Source: Limosilactobacillus coleohominis 101-4-CHN (lineage in GTDB: Bacteria > Bacillota > Bacilli > Lactobacillales > Lactobacillaceae). From it: 64,000 nucleotides of DNA. This document shows, piece after piece, positions 8,211 to 19,283 of the stretch. Below the pieces are notes generated by a model that was not told where the DNA came from, did not search any database, and saw nothing but the letters and a program-made list of their open reading frames with translations. Location: NCBI RefSeq assembly GCF_000161935.1, contig NZ_GG698802.1, positions 320,594 through 384,593 on the forward strand, read 5' to 3'. Each line of letters opens with the position of its first letter. The first letter of the stretch is position 1. A program made the position numbers and the translations under genes.

Positions 8211-11108
8211 TCATCCGTGCCGACGATTCATTATAATCGTAATCATCGCCCACAGGAATGTCCAGATCAAACCAATTAAGGAGGCGATTGCCCCGAGTTT
8301 TAACCCTGGAATATGGTAATGCAGTACCACGTGGTGCGTTCCCTTCGGAAGCCGAATACCTACGAATGCTTGATTGGTCCGAATAATCGCTGCCTTTTTC
8401 CCATTCACTGTAGCGGTCCAACCAGTTGAATACGGAATTGAGGAGGTCAAAATCCCGGTCCGGGTAGTTGTGATATTACCAGCCACTTGATTTGGACTAA
8501 ACTTAAGGTTCTTGAGACCATGCCGTTGAATCGTTCGGACTTGATTCTGGTAGTGATGACCTAATCTAACGGCAGTGACTTGATATTTCAGTTGATATGT
8601 TCCCAGCTTAGTCGGTTTAAACGTTAATTTTTCGGAGAATTTACCATTGTAATAACCAATGTTAAGGGTCCCATTTTTAACCTTCTTAAACAGTGACAGC
8701 ACACTTTGCTTAGGCTGGTCAACAGTTGCCGTTCCAAACTTACTCTTAAAATTCAACTTAAAACTAATATCTGGCGATCCGTTGAGAACGTGATAACGCC
8801 AATATTTGTACTGGTTAAAACGGTGATTAATATATTGTCCGGGATTAACCGCCATTTCCAATAAATGCTGCTGTTCGTACTTAAGCTGCTCTTTCATCGA
8901 GAATGGTGTGTACTTGATTTTAGAGAAATCAATGTGCACTTCACTACCACTTAATTGCTTCCGGTTACTGGACTTCTCCATTGCTGGAAATTGGAGTTGA
9001 TAGGTTTCATCACTATCAGTGTATTTTAAGTGGTTTGGATTGACTTTATTCAGCCGGTTTGAAATCAACACTGACTTGACCGTTTGGACAGCATTACTTA
9101 AGTCAGCAACCCGCATCCCTTTGGCGTTCTTCTGACTAGCATTGATCACCACCCCACTGGCTAATGCCCGTTCTTTAGCGGAGGCAGATAGTTGTTGGTA
9201 CCGTTGCGGACGAATATAAGTGTCTTGCCAGTATAGAAGTGGAAAGGCATTCTTCGTCTTGTAACGGATCGTCTGCGTGGGGATTAAATCCGTCTTCTTC
9301 TTCGCATCTGCTGGCTGTCCCTGGTCATAATTAATAATTGGTGCGGTTAATTGATCCTGCGTATAGCCGTACGGAATCTTAGTCGCATTATCACCATTGC
9401 TTTGAACAAACAGGTACTTCACCCCAAAGAAGTTATTAAGGACCGTCCGATCATCCGCCTGACGAATCGGGATGTTCGGTGTGTATTGAATGTTTTGAAG
9501 TGAATTACTGAATGCTCCTAGATACTTATTTTGGAGTGAGTAGTATGAATCAATGTTATTCAAGCCGGAAGTTAAGTCATTATCCCAGTTGACGCCCGGA
9601 ATAATCTTGTTTTGACTAATCGTGGACACCCGATAGAAATATTGTTGGTTTAGACCTTGGTCCAGCCCGCCGTACCGATTTTTCGTCATCGTCTGATACT
9701 CGCCACGGTTCAACATCCGACTAGAGAAGCCACCATTATACGGGAAAGCAGCATAGATGGCGTTAAATCCAGCATTTAACAAGATAATCGCCAAAAGCCA
9801 ATAATCAGGATGGTGAACACCATGTAAGTTCAAAATCCATAGGACCATCATTGAACCAATCAAGAAAAAGACTGGCATAAACATCGCATCATCATTTTGG
9901 AAAAAGTACGTGACGAGCAAAACCACCAAATAGATAATGGTCGCCCAATTCAAAATCCATAACTGATGCCGAGAAAGACTAGCGGCATTTTCTAATAAGA
10001 TACAAATTGTCATTGCCAGTGGCAGATAAATCAGTAACGTCCAACGATTAGAAGCGGACATCATCCCGTTAAAAAAGGCCCCAACTGCCGGAATGAGAAG
10101 CATCACAAATGATAAACCGAGGCTAATGGCCAATAACGGGTAACGGCGCGGTTGACTGTACAGGTAAACCAACGCAATAAAACCGATACTGACAATTCCC
10201 AGCGCCGACCAAAACATGAAGTACCACTGACCACCGTTAATCAGCTGTTTTGGTAAGAATAGATAATAGTAGAGCGGATATGTCTTCAGACCATTGGCAA
10301 ATTGAGAACCAGCCCGGGTCGAGTTCATCACCGCATTAAGTTCTGGAACAAGCAATACGGCTGCCAATAAAATGCTGGTAACCGTAGCAAAAGCTAATTT
10401 TCCTAGGACCAGCAGGTAATTGAGTGTCTTGCGATAATGGGTCGCCACCCGTAACACTAAGTATAAAAAGGCCCCAATGCCGAGAACGTAAGCCAGATAG
10501 TAGTTGCTGACCAGCATCCAGAAAAAGGCCCCCACTAGTGGCCAAGCAGAACGATTTTGTAAGACCCGTTCAATTTGCACCACAATTAAAGGAAACAGGA
10601 TAAACGGCGTCGTAAAGAACGGTTGAGCAATACATGCATATAGCAAAAATGCATTCACCATGTAAGCAATCGTTCCCCCGAGGATGACATTATCGCGGAA
10701 TCTGAAATGCTGAGCAAAGTACACAAACGCGAGTCCAACACAATACATCCGCAAAATCAAAATTACCTGATAAGCCATGGTCATCTTATGCGCGGGAAAG
10801 AGTAATGCTAAATATGAGAAAACATCGCCAAGCGTGTAATATGAATAGACTTGAAAGGTATCCGTTCCCAAACCCATTTGCCACGACCAGACCTGATGAG
10901 CATGAAATGGGCGACGGAGAAACTCTAATACCGCCTGTCGATACTTCACCATTAACGGCAAGTGTTGATTCAACGCATCCCGATTTAAAATAAAAGTATG
11001 CCCAAAAATTAAATACGTCCCAAAAATACAAGCGGCAATCATGATGAACAGCAAACTATACTTCAAATACAGTTTTTTTACATCCCGCCGTTTAAACGAA
11101 AAATCCAT
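8211..11108 (-). CDS. YfhO family large membrane protein
   Basis: Polytopic membrane protein of 965 residues. About 12 transmembrane segments fill the first half, a large extracytoplasmic domain runs from about residue 470 to 925, and a final helix precedes the basic tail. This is the YfhO (glycosyltransferase-like, GT-C type) layout; relatives help decorate lipoteichoic or wall teichoic acid. No partner flippase or undecaprenyl-phosphate glycosyltransferase lies nearby. The ATG start has GGAG nine bases upstream. Only 34 bases separate it from the UvrA-like gene, so the two may be co-transcribed. Confidence 0.82.
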   Translation of the reverse strand: MDFSFKRRDVKKLYLKYSLLFIMIAACIFGTYLIFGHTFILNRDALNQHLPLMVKYRQAVLEFLRRPFHAHQVWSWQMGLGTDTFQVYSYYTLGDVFSYLALLFPAHKMTMAYQVILILRMYCVGLAFVYFAQHFRFRDNVILGGTIAYMVNAFLLYACIAQPFFTTPFILFPLIVVQIERVLQNRSAWPLVGAFFWMLVSNYYLAYVLGIGAFLYLVLRVATHYRKTLNYLLVLGKLAFATVTSILLAAVLLVPELNAVMNSTRAGSQFANGLKTYPLYYYLFLPKQLINGGQWYFMFWSALGIVSIGFIALVYLYSQPRRYPLLAISLGLSFVMLLIPAVGAFFNGMMSASNRWTLLIYLPLAMTICILLENAASLSRHQLWILNWATIIYLVVLLVTYFFQNDDAMFMPVFFLIGSMMVLWILNLHGVHHPDYWLLAIILLNAGFNAIYAAFPYNGGFSSRMLNRGEYQTMTKNRYGGLDQGLNQQYFYRVSTISQNKIIPGVNWDNDLTSGLNNIDSYYSLQNKYLGAFSNSLQNIQYTPNIPIRQADDRTVLNNFFGVKYLFVQSNGDNATKIPYGYTQDQLTAPIINYDQGQPADAKKKTDLIPTQTIRYKTKNAFPLLYWQDTYIRPQRYQQLSASAKERALASGVVINASQKNAKGMRVADLSNAVQTVKSVLISNRLNKVNPNHLKYTDSDETYQLQFPAMEKSSNRKQLSGSEVHIDFSKIKYTPFSMKEQLKYEQQHLLEMAVNPGQYINHRFNQYKYWRYHVLNGSPDISFKLNFKSKFGTATVDQPKQSVLSLFKKVKNGTLNIGYYNGKFSEKLTFKPTKLGTYQLKYQVTAVRLGHHYQNQVRTIQRHGLKNLKFSPNQVAGNITTTRTGILTSSIPYSTGWTATVNGKKAAIIRTNQAFVGIRLPKGTHHVVLHYHIPGLKLGAIASLIGLIWTFLWAMITIIMNRRHG

Positions 11109-11124
11109 GCTCCTGCTCCGTTCC

Positions 11125-11165
11125 TAAAAAATAAAGGCGCTGGCAAGAAGACTCTCACCCGCGCC
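11125..11165 (-). terminator. Terminator after tRNA-Pro
   Basis: Read on the minus strand, GGCGC and GCGCC flank a loop that can extend the stem with GG/CC, and the 3' side is followed by a T-rich run. It lies just beyond the tRNA 3' end. Confidence 0.65.
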
Positions 11166-11171
11166 TGTCGA

Positions 11172-11245
11172 TCGGAAAGACAGGATTCGAACCTGCGACC
11201 CCCTGGTCCCAAACCAGGTGCTCTACCAAGCTGAGCTACTTTCCG
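11172..11245 (-). tRNA. tRNA-Pro (anticodon TGG)
   Basis: A full cloverleaf of 74 bases. The acceptor stem pairs CGGAAAG with CTTTCCG, discriminator A. The anticodon stem pairs CCTGG with CCAGG around loop TTTGGGA, giving anticodon TGG. The T-arm is GCAGG TTCGAAT CCTGT. CCA is not encoded. Confidence 0.95.
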
Positions 11246-11310
11246 AAATTACTCGCTGCTAATTAGCAACGAGTTATATATTACCGTTGATTCACTTAAA
11301 TGTCAACGAC

Positions 11311-11565
11311 TTAATTAGCGTGAAGCGCGACCTTAATAATGGCAACTACGACCGCAACCGCAAATAAGATCACGTTGGCCCCCATTAACCAGCGATCCTT
11401 ATTACCTAATTCACTTGACCACAGTGCACTGACGGTTCCTGCTAAAGCAAAGAGCACCCCCAGAAGCATAATCATTTCCTGCTGGGCACCGCCGAGAAAA
11501 AGGACCGCATACAAAATGACTAGCATCCCAATTAAACTTAAAACTAACGCCACTAATTTCTTCAT
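11311..11565 (-). CDS. Small hypothetical membrane protein
   Basis: About 84 residues with three hydrophobic segments (roughly residues 4-24, 31-48 and 61-80) joined by a short charged loop, SSELGNKDRW. It begins just after glpK and is probably in the same transcript. ATG at 11565 is preferred: GGGAG lies 11 bases upstream and AGGA is immediately adjacent. The alternative TTG at 11583 abuts the glpK stop and has no ribosome binding site. No family is recognised with certainty. Confidence 0.65.
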   Translation of the reverse strand: MKKLVALVLSLIGMLVILYAVLFLGGAQQEMIMLLGVLFALAGTVSALWSSELGNKDRWLMGANVILFAVAVVVAIIKVALHAN

Positions 11566-11583
11566 TCCTAATGAATCTCCCAA

Positions 11584-13107
<1,524 letters not shown>

Positions 13108-13173
13108 TTACGTAATACCCTTTTATTTTACAACAAGCGTTTGGGATACGCGACTTTCCTTCATATTTGTAAG

Positions 13174-15006
13174 CTAATTCTGCTTACTTAATTCTCGGCG
13201 GATGGTAGCCACAGTCCCAATGTCCTTAGCAGTGAAGATAATGTGGTCATTGTAATTAATCGTGGTACCGCCAGTCGGCACGATCCACTTATTACCGCGC
13301 CGAATTCGACTAATCGTGATCTGATCAACAAATGGCAGGTCCATCAGTGGACGGTCAGTGTACTTATGGTTGCGTACCCGCACTTCAAACAGGCCTGCTT
13401 CAGTACTGGTCAGCATTTGGTAAACCGCTGGTGATTCGATCAGTGACCGCATAACAGAAGCTTCAACATTAAATGGATTGAAAAGTTCCACCCCTGCTTG
13501 ACTGAGGGTTGCTAATTGTCCTTCATCCACCGTGCGGTTAACTTGCGCGACAATTACCCGGTTAACACCATTTTCCTTTGCTAAATGACCAAACTTAAAG
13601 TTCTTATCATCGCGGCGGAAGCCGGTTACCAAAATGTCGGTATCAAAGAACTTCCCATCCGTTAAGCATTGCTCATCAAGATTTGGCAAGTAAGTGAGCT
13701 GGTCAACCTGACTATTGTAAGTCTTATAATTTTTCTCATCGTCAGTGACCATCCGGACATCAAACCAATTCCGTTGCAATTGTTGAGCCACCGGCACTGT
13801 TAAGACATTTGTTCCTAAGAATACTACCCGTTGCCGAATCAGATCCTCACGATCAAGGTGGTAACCCGAATTAAAGACAATTGGTGCCACAATACATACA
13901 ATCACCGCCGCAAGAATGAACGCATCTGATTGAGTGGCCGTAATCGTATGCAAATTACGAGCAACTTGTAATGATGGTAAGACCAGCGTAATTGTCGTGA
14001 CGGTTAGAAAGCCTCCGGCAAATGAATTTCGGCGTCCAAAGCGGAGCCGGTAGACCGGAAAGGCCCAGAACTTAGCCAGGATAAAGCAAAGCACGAGAAT
14101 CGGAATTAAAAGTAGTGCCTGCGCGTTACTTAATAAGGTCCGTAAATTCAACCGAACCCCGGTCATAATGAAGAAAATTGGAATGAAAAAACCATAACCA
14201 ATTGACGTTAATTTATCACGAGTTGCTTCACTCGGTTCTAATAATTTCATTACCATTCCGGCTAAAAAGGCTCCCAGAATATTTTCAGCCCCGACGGTTT
14301 CCGCAATGATCACGAGCGTAAAAATCAGGAAGAAAGCTAGTCGAATGTCCAAATGAGTCGTGGACTTAGTAACTTTGGTAAACCAATTGTAAGGCTGCTT
14401 AAACCGCCGCAATAAGAAAATGGCTGCTAACAATAAGAGCACGATTAACCAAATCCGGCTCCCGTTGCCCCCATTAACTGACGCGTAAACGGTTAAAGCA
14501 AACATTGGCACCACTTCACCTAGCACAGCTGTCAGTAAGATGGTTTGCCCCATTGGCCGACTCAAAATTTCCTTTTCCTTCAGGGTTGCAATTACAACCC
14601 CGAGGGCAATCGTTGAAAAGAGGATTACTGACAGGAAGACATTGTCGAATAAGCCGGTCATGCGTAGAATGAGGCCTAAAACAAACGCGTTAATTAGGGT
14701 CCCGACAAACGCCATTCCAGCTAGTTTAACAGGTGACCAGCGTTGTTCCTCATTATTATTGCCGGGACGGAAAAGATCAAAATCAATTTCCATTCCCGAT
14801 AGAAACATTAAAATGATCACTCCTAAAGATGACAGTTGGGTCAAATCAGACGTGACCTGAACAATATTGAAACAGCTTTTGCCAATCAGGATCCCCATGA
14901 CAATTTCTGCGACTGCAGTGGGTACTCCAGAAATCTTAAACCGCGCCATTAAGATTGGAATTAATAGCGCTGCTAACATTACAAGAAACATTGATAATCG
15001 AGCCAT
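13174..15006 (-). CDS. Cation:proton antiporter with TrkA domains (CPA2/Kef-like)
   Basis: Monovalent cation/proton antiporter of 610 residues. About 12-13 membrane helices occupy residues 1-385; the sequence GAFLAGMVMKLLEPSE is the family's conserved region. A RCK/TrkA-N-like domain begins with VVFLGTNVLTVPVAQQL near residue 390, and a TrkA-C-like domain lies near residues 525-605. The first domain lacks the full GxGxxG nucleotide motif (it reads GTNVLT), so ligand binding may differ from KefC. The likely role is potassium or sodium and pH homeostasis. Confidence 0.87.
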   Translation of the reverse strand: MARLSMFLVMLAALLIPILMARFKISGVPTAVAEIVMGILIGKSCFNIVQVTSDLTQLSSLGVIILMFLSGMEIDFDLFRPGNNNEEQRWSPVKLAGMAFVGTLINAFVLGLILRMTGLFDNVFLSVILFSTIALGVVIATLKEKEILSRPMGQTILLTAVLGEVVPMFALTVYASVNGGNGSRIWLIVLLLLAAIFLLRRFKQPYNWFTKVTKSTTHLDIRLAFFLIFTLVIIAETVGAENILGAFLAGMVMKLLEPSEATRDKLTSIGYGFFIPIFFIMTGVRLNLRTLLSNAQALLLIPILVLCFILAKFWAFPVYRLRFGRRNSFAGGFLTVTTITLVLPSLQVARNLHTITATQSDAFILAAVIVCIVAPIVFNSGYHLDREDLIRQRVVFLGTNVLTVPVAQQLQRNWFDVRMVTDDEKNYKTYNSQVDQLTYLPNLDEQCLTDGKFFDTDILVTGFRRDDKNFKFGHLAKENGVNRVIVAQVNRTVDEGQLATLSQAGVELFNPFNVEASVMRSLIESPAVYQMLTSTEAGLFEVRVRNHKYTDRPLMDLPFVDQITISRIRRGNKWIVPTGGTTINYNDHIIFTAKDIGTVATIRRELSKQN

Positions 15007-15091
15007 AATACCCCTCTTTCCGAATTCTTCCCCATTTTACAATTTTTTGGGTGTAATATTAACACAATAACTAATTTTAAGGAGCAAGTTC

Positions 15092-16499
15092 ATGAAAAAA
15101 TTTTCTGCATGTACCAGTATTTTGGTTGGAAAAAAGGCCTCCCTTGACGGTACCATCATGATTGGTCGCAATGAAGATGCTAAAGCGGCTTGGCCCAAAC
15201 ACTTTGTGGTCCACCAACGCGGTGAATTAGGTGATCAGTTTGTTTCTAAAGAAACGAAGGTTAAAATCCCCTTACCGACTCCCAGTTTTAAATACACTGC
15301 TACTCCCGAATGGACCAGCAAGGGCCGGCCTCTTTGAGGAAGATGGAATTAATGAATTTAATGTTGCCATGAGTGCCACAGAAAGTGCCTATTCGAATGA
15401 CTTAGTATTAGGATTTGACCCCCTCGTGGAAAATGGATTAAACGAGGAAGGCATGATTACCGTCGTCTTGCCATTTGTTAAGACAGCACGCGAGGGTGTC
15501 CAGCGACTCGGCAAACTAATTGCTCAGTATGGAACCGGCGAAACGAATGGGGTCCTGTTTGCCGATGATAACGAAGCTTGGTATTTTGAAAGTGGTGCTG
15601 GTCACTACTGGGTTGCCCAGCGAATTCCTGACGATGCCTATGCGGTTGCGGGTAACCAACTTGCCATTCAAGAAGTCGACTTTAATGATTCCCGCAACTT
15701 CTTGTATCACCAAGGTATTCAAGAGTTCGTGGAACAGCATCACCTGAACCCACAGCCAACTGGTTTTAATTTCCGGCAAATCTTTGGTACTGCAGACCGG
15801 TCTGACGCTATTTATAGTACACCACGGGTTTGGTCTGGTCATCAAATGTTTAGTGCTCGGCAAGCGACGAATGAAACGCCAGAATCACAATCCCTACCGT
15901 TCATCATGAAACCAGATCAGCTGATCAGTGTCTTTGATGTCCAAGACTACCTTGGTTCTCACTACCAAGGCACCCCGTATGATCCAATCGGAACTGGAGA
16001 TATGCATGATCGGCATCGCTACCGGCCAATTAGTCTCGCCAAAACACAAGAATCACATATTTTGCAGATGAATCGACCGCACGGTAATGATATTCATTGG
16101 TTAGCGATGGGTGTGACCGCCGAAAGTTCTTTCGTACCATTCTTCGCAGATATTAATGAAACTGCGGCTGCTTATCGCCGTGGTAAGCTACCAGCGCAGC
16201 CCAACTCAGCTTATTGGATTTTTAAACACGCCGGGGTCCTCGTGGATAGTGACATTCACAACCTACTACCACTCCTTGAAGATGTGCAAAAAAACGTCAA
16301 TCAGGCGGCCATTAAGTTTATTGAAGAAATGGATCAGGCTAAGTTAAATCTCGATTCTAATTGGGAATATTACATTACCAAACAAAATACAGCCTTCGCC
16401 CAACAAATTTTACGAAAGTACCAGCAACTAACTGCTGAATTAATCACCAAGTTGACTGATAATAGTCCCTTGAATTTTAATACCGACGAGAACCTATAA
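15092..16499 (+). pseudogene. C69 family dipeptidase (PepD type), frameshifted
   Basis: Intracellular dipeptidase of the N-terminal nucleophile class. The start MKKFSACTSILVGKKAS carries the nucleophile Cys7. The frame from 15092 ends at 15337 after a shift near GGG at 15322-15324; the rest, from GLFEEDGINEFNVAMSATES to the end, continues in another frame to 16499. Removing one G restores a continuous protein of about 468 residues, the usual length. The ATG has AAGGAG eight bases upstream. Either the gene is recently inactivated or one base is miscalled in a G run; the downstream frame shows no other damage. Confidence 0.85.
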
Positions 16500-16500
16500 A

Positions 16501-16534
16501 AAAAGCAATCGCATTTCTGCGATTGCTTTTCTTT
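16501..16534. terminator. Bidirectional terminator between pepD-like and rpsN
   Basis: AAAAGCAATCGCA pairs with TGCGATTGCTTTT around a TTTC loop. It lies between the convergent dipeptidase and rpsN genes and partly overlaps the rpsN stop. Confidence 0.9.
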
Positions 16535-16802
16535 ACCAACTCGCCTTTTTGACACCCGGAATTTGCCCCTTATGAGCTAAATTCCGGAAGGTTAAACGTG
16601 ACATGCCAAATTTTCGCATGTACGCATGTAGCCGTCCATCATATTCATCACGGTTATGCAACCGCACCGGACTAGAATTGCGTGGCAACTTTGATAATGC
16701 AATGTAATCACCACTGGACTTTAATTCGCGACGCTTAGCAGCGTACTTCTTAACGAATGCTCGTTGGTGTGCTAATTTAGCAATTTTTGACTTTTTTGCC
16801 AT
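16533..16802 (-). CDS. rpsN: 30S ribosomal protein S14, zinc-free type
   Basis: Small-subunit protein of 89 residues. The C-terminal [20 protein letters not shown] is the S14 signature. The CxxC pairs of the zinc-binding form are absent, so this is the longer zinc-independent form. It stands alone, away from the main ribosomal operons, as the alternative S14 of many Firmicutes does; there such genes are often induced on zinc shortage. No clear Zur operator was recognised upstream, so regulation is not shown here. GAGGAC precedes the ATG. Confidence 0.95.
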   Translation of the reverse strand: MAKKSKIAKLAHQRAFVKKYAAKRRELKSSGDYIALSKLPRNSSPVRLHNRDEYDGRLHAYMRKFGMSRLTFRNLAHKGQIPGVKKASW

Positions 16803-16922
16803 CTAAATATCGTCCTCCTTCGACAATTAATTTGGTGTTGTAATTTGGTTAATATTAAACATTTCTTCGTCAATTTCTAATCTCTATTATCCCATAATTT
16901 GGGGATTTATCAAGTATTTTAC

Positions 16923-17783
16923 TTACTTTTTATTATTTAATTTTGCAACATAATCACGATATTGAGCTGCGTAGTGATACTTTTGGTTCTGGGCATCCAC
17001 AAGCGGTTGGTTATGGGTATCAACCCGTCCACTCTTAAGAGTGCGGTGATATAACTCAAGATACGGAACGCCAGATTGGTCAGCCAACCGGCCTTCTGCT
17101 ACCCGATCATAACCGACGTGCCGGAAATTTAAGCCTGCAATTCCCTGGTCATCAACTTCCATAATCAGATAGTGAGCCCGGGTATCCGTTTGAAGACGGG
17201 CCCACCCATTAAACGGTTCACCAACTGAACCCGGATTTAAAACCTTCCGTTCATCACTCGCGTAGCGAAGCAGTTCATGATGAACATGGGCATAAATGGC
17301 TACATCAGGCCGCTCCTGATCAAATAATTGATCAAAATTAGTTGAGGCCTTCGTTGGGAAAAGTGCCTGTCCCATATTCAAATCTGGTAAATTATGTGAA
17401 ATACCAAAGACTAGCGGTCCCACTTCAACCGTCCGGTGCAACGGCCACCCAGCAATTTCATCAATAATGGCTGGATCAATTCGTTCACCAATGTATTCGG
17501 CCAACCGTGCAAAATAAACATGTGATGGTCGGTCAAGATCCATCTGTCCCCGTGCACCTCGGACCGTTAGATCATCCCAATTCCCCCGAACAATGATCGT
17601 TGGTGCTAATTTTTGAAAGATCTCCCAAATTTCGTCAATTCCGGGACCGGGCATTAATAAATCACCAATAAACCAGCTTTCGTCCACGTGCTGCTTGATC
17701 GCATCCTGATACATTGCCCGAAAGGCGTGAACATTTCCGTGAACATCTGAAAACACCGCAATTCGTTTTGTCACCATTATCAC
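16923..17783 (-). CDS. Calcineurin-like metallophosphoesterase
   Basis: Metal-dependent phosphoesterase of about 286 residues. The family metal ligands are visible: SDVHGN near residue 12, GDLLMPGPG near residue 41, GNWDD near residue 72, and AHVHHE plus LNPGSVGEPFNGWAR in the second half. This is the YfcE/MJ0936-like group that also includes bacterial nucleoside and Ap4A-type hydrolases, but the substrate is not evident. It is a single gene, and the start may be the second Met. Divergent from the MFS gene at 17882. Confidence 0.85.
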   Translation of the reverse strand: MIMVTKRIAVFSDVHGNVHAFRAMYQDAIKQHVDESWFIGDLLMPGPGIDEIWEIFQKLAPTIIVRGNWDDLTVRGARGQMDLDRPSHVYFARLAEYIGERIDPAIIDEIAGWPLHRTVEVGPLVFGISHNLPDLNMGQALFPTKASTNFDQLFDQERPDVAIYAHVHHELLRYASDERKVLNPGSVGEPFNGWARLQTDTRAHYLIMEVDDQGIAGLNFRHVGYDRVAEGRLADQSGVPYLELYHRTLKSGRVDTHNQPLVDAQNQKYHYAAQYRDYVAKLNNKK

Positions 17784-17848
17784 TCCGCTTTCTCAATCTT
17801 CTTTTAACTTTACCACATTTTTTCAAGAATTAAGTATCGGAAATCTGG

Positions 17849-17854
17849 TATACT
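17849..17854 (+). promoter_or_regulatory. Extended -10 promoter of the MFS gene
   Basis: TGGTATACT gives a strong extended -10 box about 28 bases before the MFS start codon. No good -35 box lies at 17 bases, consistent with an extended -10 promoter. Confidence 0.55.
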
Positions 17855-17881
17855 AATTTCTATATAATTTTTTGAGGAGTG

Positions 17882-19117
17882 ATGAATAAATCTATGGATA
17901 CCACAGATTCGCCAGAACCCCTGCCGAAGGGTTGGCATAAGACCTTTTATACACTTTGGATTGGTTGTTTTATTACCGGAATGGGCTATTCGATGACGAT
18001 GCCCTTCATCTCCTTGTTCATTAATGAACTCGGAACTTTTAACCGGTTTGAACTCAATCTATATTCTGGTCTTGCCTTTGCCATGACCTTTATCTCACAA
18101 GCAATCGTTTCACCATACTGGGGAAACCTCGCCGACCAAAAAGGCCGTAAATTGATGTGTTTGCGGGCCTCTGGAGTCATGGCCTGTACCATCTTTATTA
18201 CAGGACTATCCACCAGCGTTTGGATGATCATTGGAATGCGATTCTTACAAGGAGCATTCTCCGGCTACATTAATAACGCAACAGCACTAATGGCTGGAGA
18301 AACTCCCCATCGTAAATCTGGATGGGTAATGTCCGCAATGATGACTGCCGGAGTGACCGGAAACTTAATCGGTCCGTTAATCGGTGGTGCGTTATCAAGT
18401 CACTTTGGTTACCGAATTCCATTCTTTATCACCGGTGGTTTAATGTTTCTGGTCTTCATTACCACCTGGACCAACACAAGGGAACACTTCACCCCAATTG
18501 ATAAAGAAGCAATGAAACCAATGAAGGATCTTTTACACAAGATTCCAAACGTGAAAATTATCTTTGCCATGTTCATTACCACCATGATCGTTCAAGCATC
18601 CGTTATGAGTATTGACCCCATCGTGAGTCTCTACGTTAAAGAAATGAAGCATGGCACTGGTGACATTGCCTTTGTGGCCGGGGTGGTTGCGGCAACTCCA
18701 GGCCTTGGTAACTTACTGTCCGCTTCGAAAGTTGGCCACATCATGGATGAAATTGGTCCAGAACGAGTTTTAATGATTGGGTTAATCATCGCGACCCTGT
18801 TATTTATCCCGATGACCTTTACCACTTCCCCATGGATGTTAGCCTTCTGGCGTTTCTTGCTCGGCATGACTAATGCTGGTCTGATGCCAGCTGCCCAAAC
18901 GATCTTGACACTGGACGTTCCAGATGAAGCGTTTGGACGAATCTTTTCCTATAACCAATCATTTCAGGCTGCAGGATCGGTTTTTGGTGCCCTGCTAGGC
19001 TCCGTAATTTCTGGTGTATCAACCTATTCAATGGTCTTTGCCCTGACTGGTGCAACCCTCTTTATTAACATTTGGATTGTCGTCATTGGCCGCAGTCGCA
19101 AAAAAGTTCATAGTTAA
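17882..19117 (+). CDS. MFS transporter (MdtG-like multidrug efflux)
   Basis: 12-helix major facilitator of about 411 residues. The loop 2-3 motif appears as GNLADQKGRKLM, and motif C-like GVTGNLIGPLIGGALS lies in helix 5, which marks drug/H+ antiporters of the DHA1 group (MdtG/PmrA-like). The start is uncertain: GAGGAG at 17874-17879 is only two bases from ATG 17882 and 14 bases from ATG 17894. It is monocistronic, followed by repeat copy 2. The substrate is unknown. Confidence 0.85.
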   Translation: MNKSMDTTDSPEPLPKGWHKTFYTLWIGCFITGMGYSMTMPFISLFINELGTFNRFELNLYSGLAFAMTFISQAIVSPYWGNLADQKGRKLMCLRASGVMACTIFITGLSTSVWMIIGMRFLQGAFSGYINNATALMAGETPHRKSGWVMSAMMTAGVTGNLIGPLIGGALSSHFGYRIPFFITGGLMFLVFITTWTNTREHFTPIDKEAMKPMKDLLHKIPNVKIIFAMFITTMIVQASVMSIDPIVSLYVKEMKHGTGDIAFVAGVVAATPGLGNLLSASKVGHIMDEIGPERVLMIGLIIATLLFIPMTFTTSPWMLAFWRFLLGMTNAGLMPAAQTILTLDVPDEAFGRIFSYNQSFQAAGSVFGALLGSVISGVSTYSMVFALTGATLFINIWIVVIGRSRKKVHS

Positions 19118-19121
19118 ATTT

Positions 19122-19281
19122 AAAAGGGAGCGTGACAGAAGTCATTTATGACTTCGTTTTCACGCCCCCGCAAGCACAAATAGGTCTCCAGAGTTCGGCT
19201 TTGCCGAGCACTGGAGGCCATTTGTGTACTGCGCTGTTCGCTTTTTATTAAAGTAATCGGGTTTATGTCACAGCCCCTTTT
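19122..19281 (+). repeat. Structured intergenic repeat, copy 2
   Basis: Nearly identical to copy 1 at 3183-3344. It lies between the convergent MFS and kup genes and fills the gap almost exactly. One change turns a C-G pair of hairpin II into T-G (GGTCTCCAG with CTGGAGGCC), which still pairs. The outer ends, AAAAGGG and CCCTTTT next to GTGACA and TGTCAC, can also pair. Confidence 0.85.
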
Positions 19282-19283
19282 CT

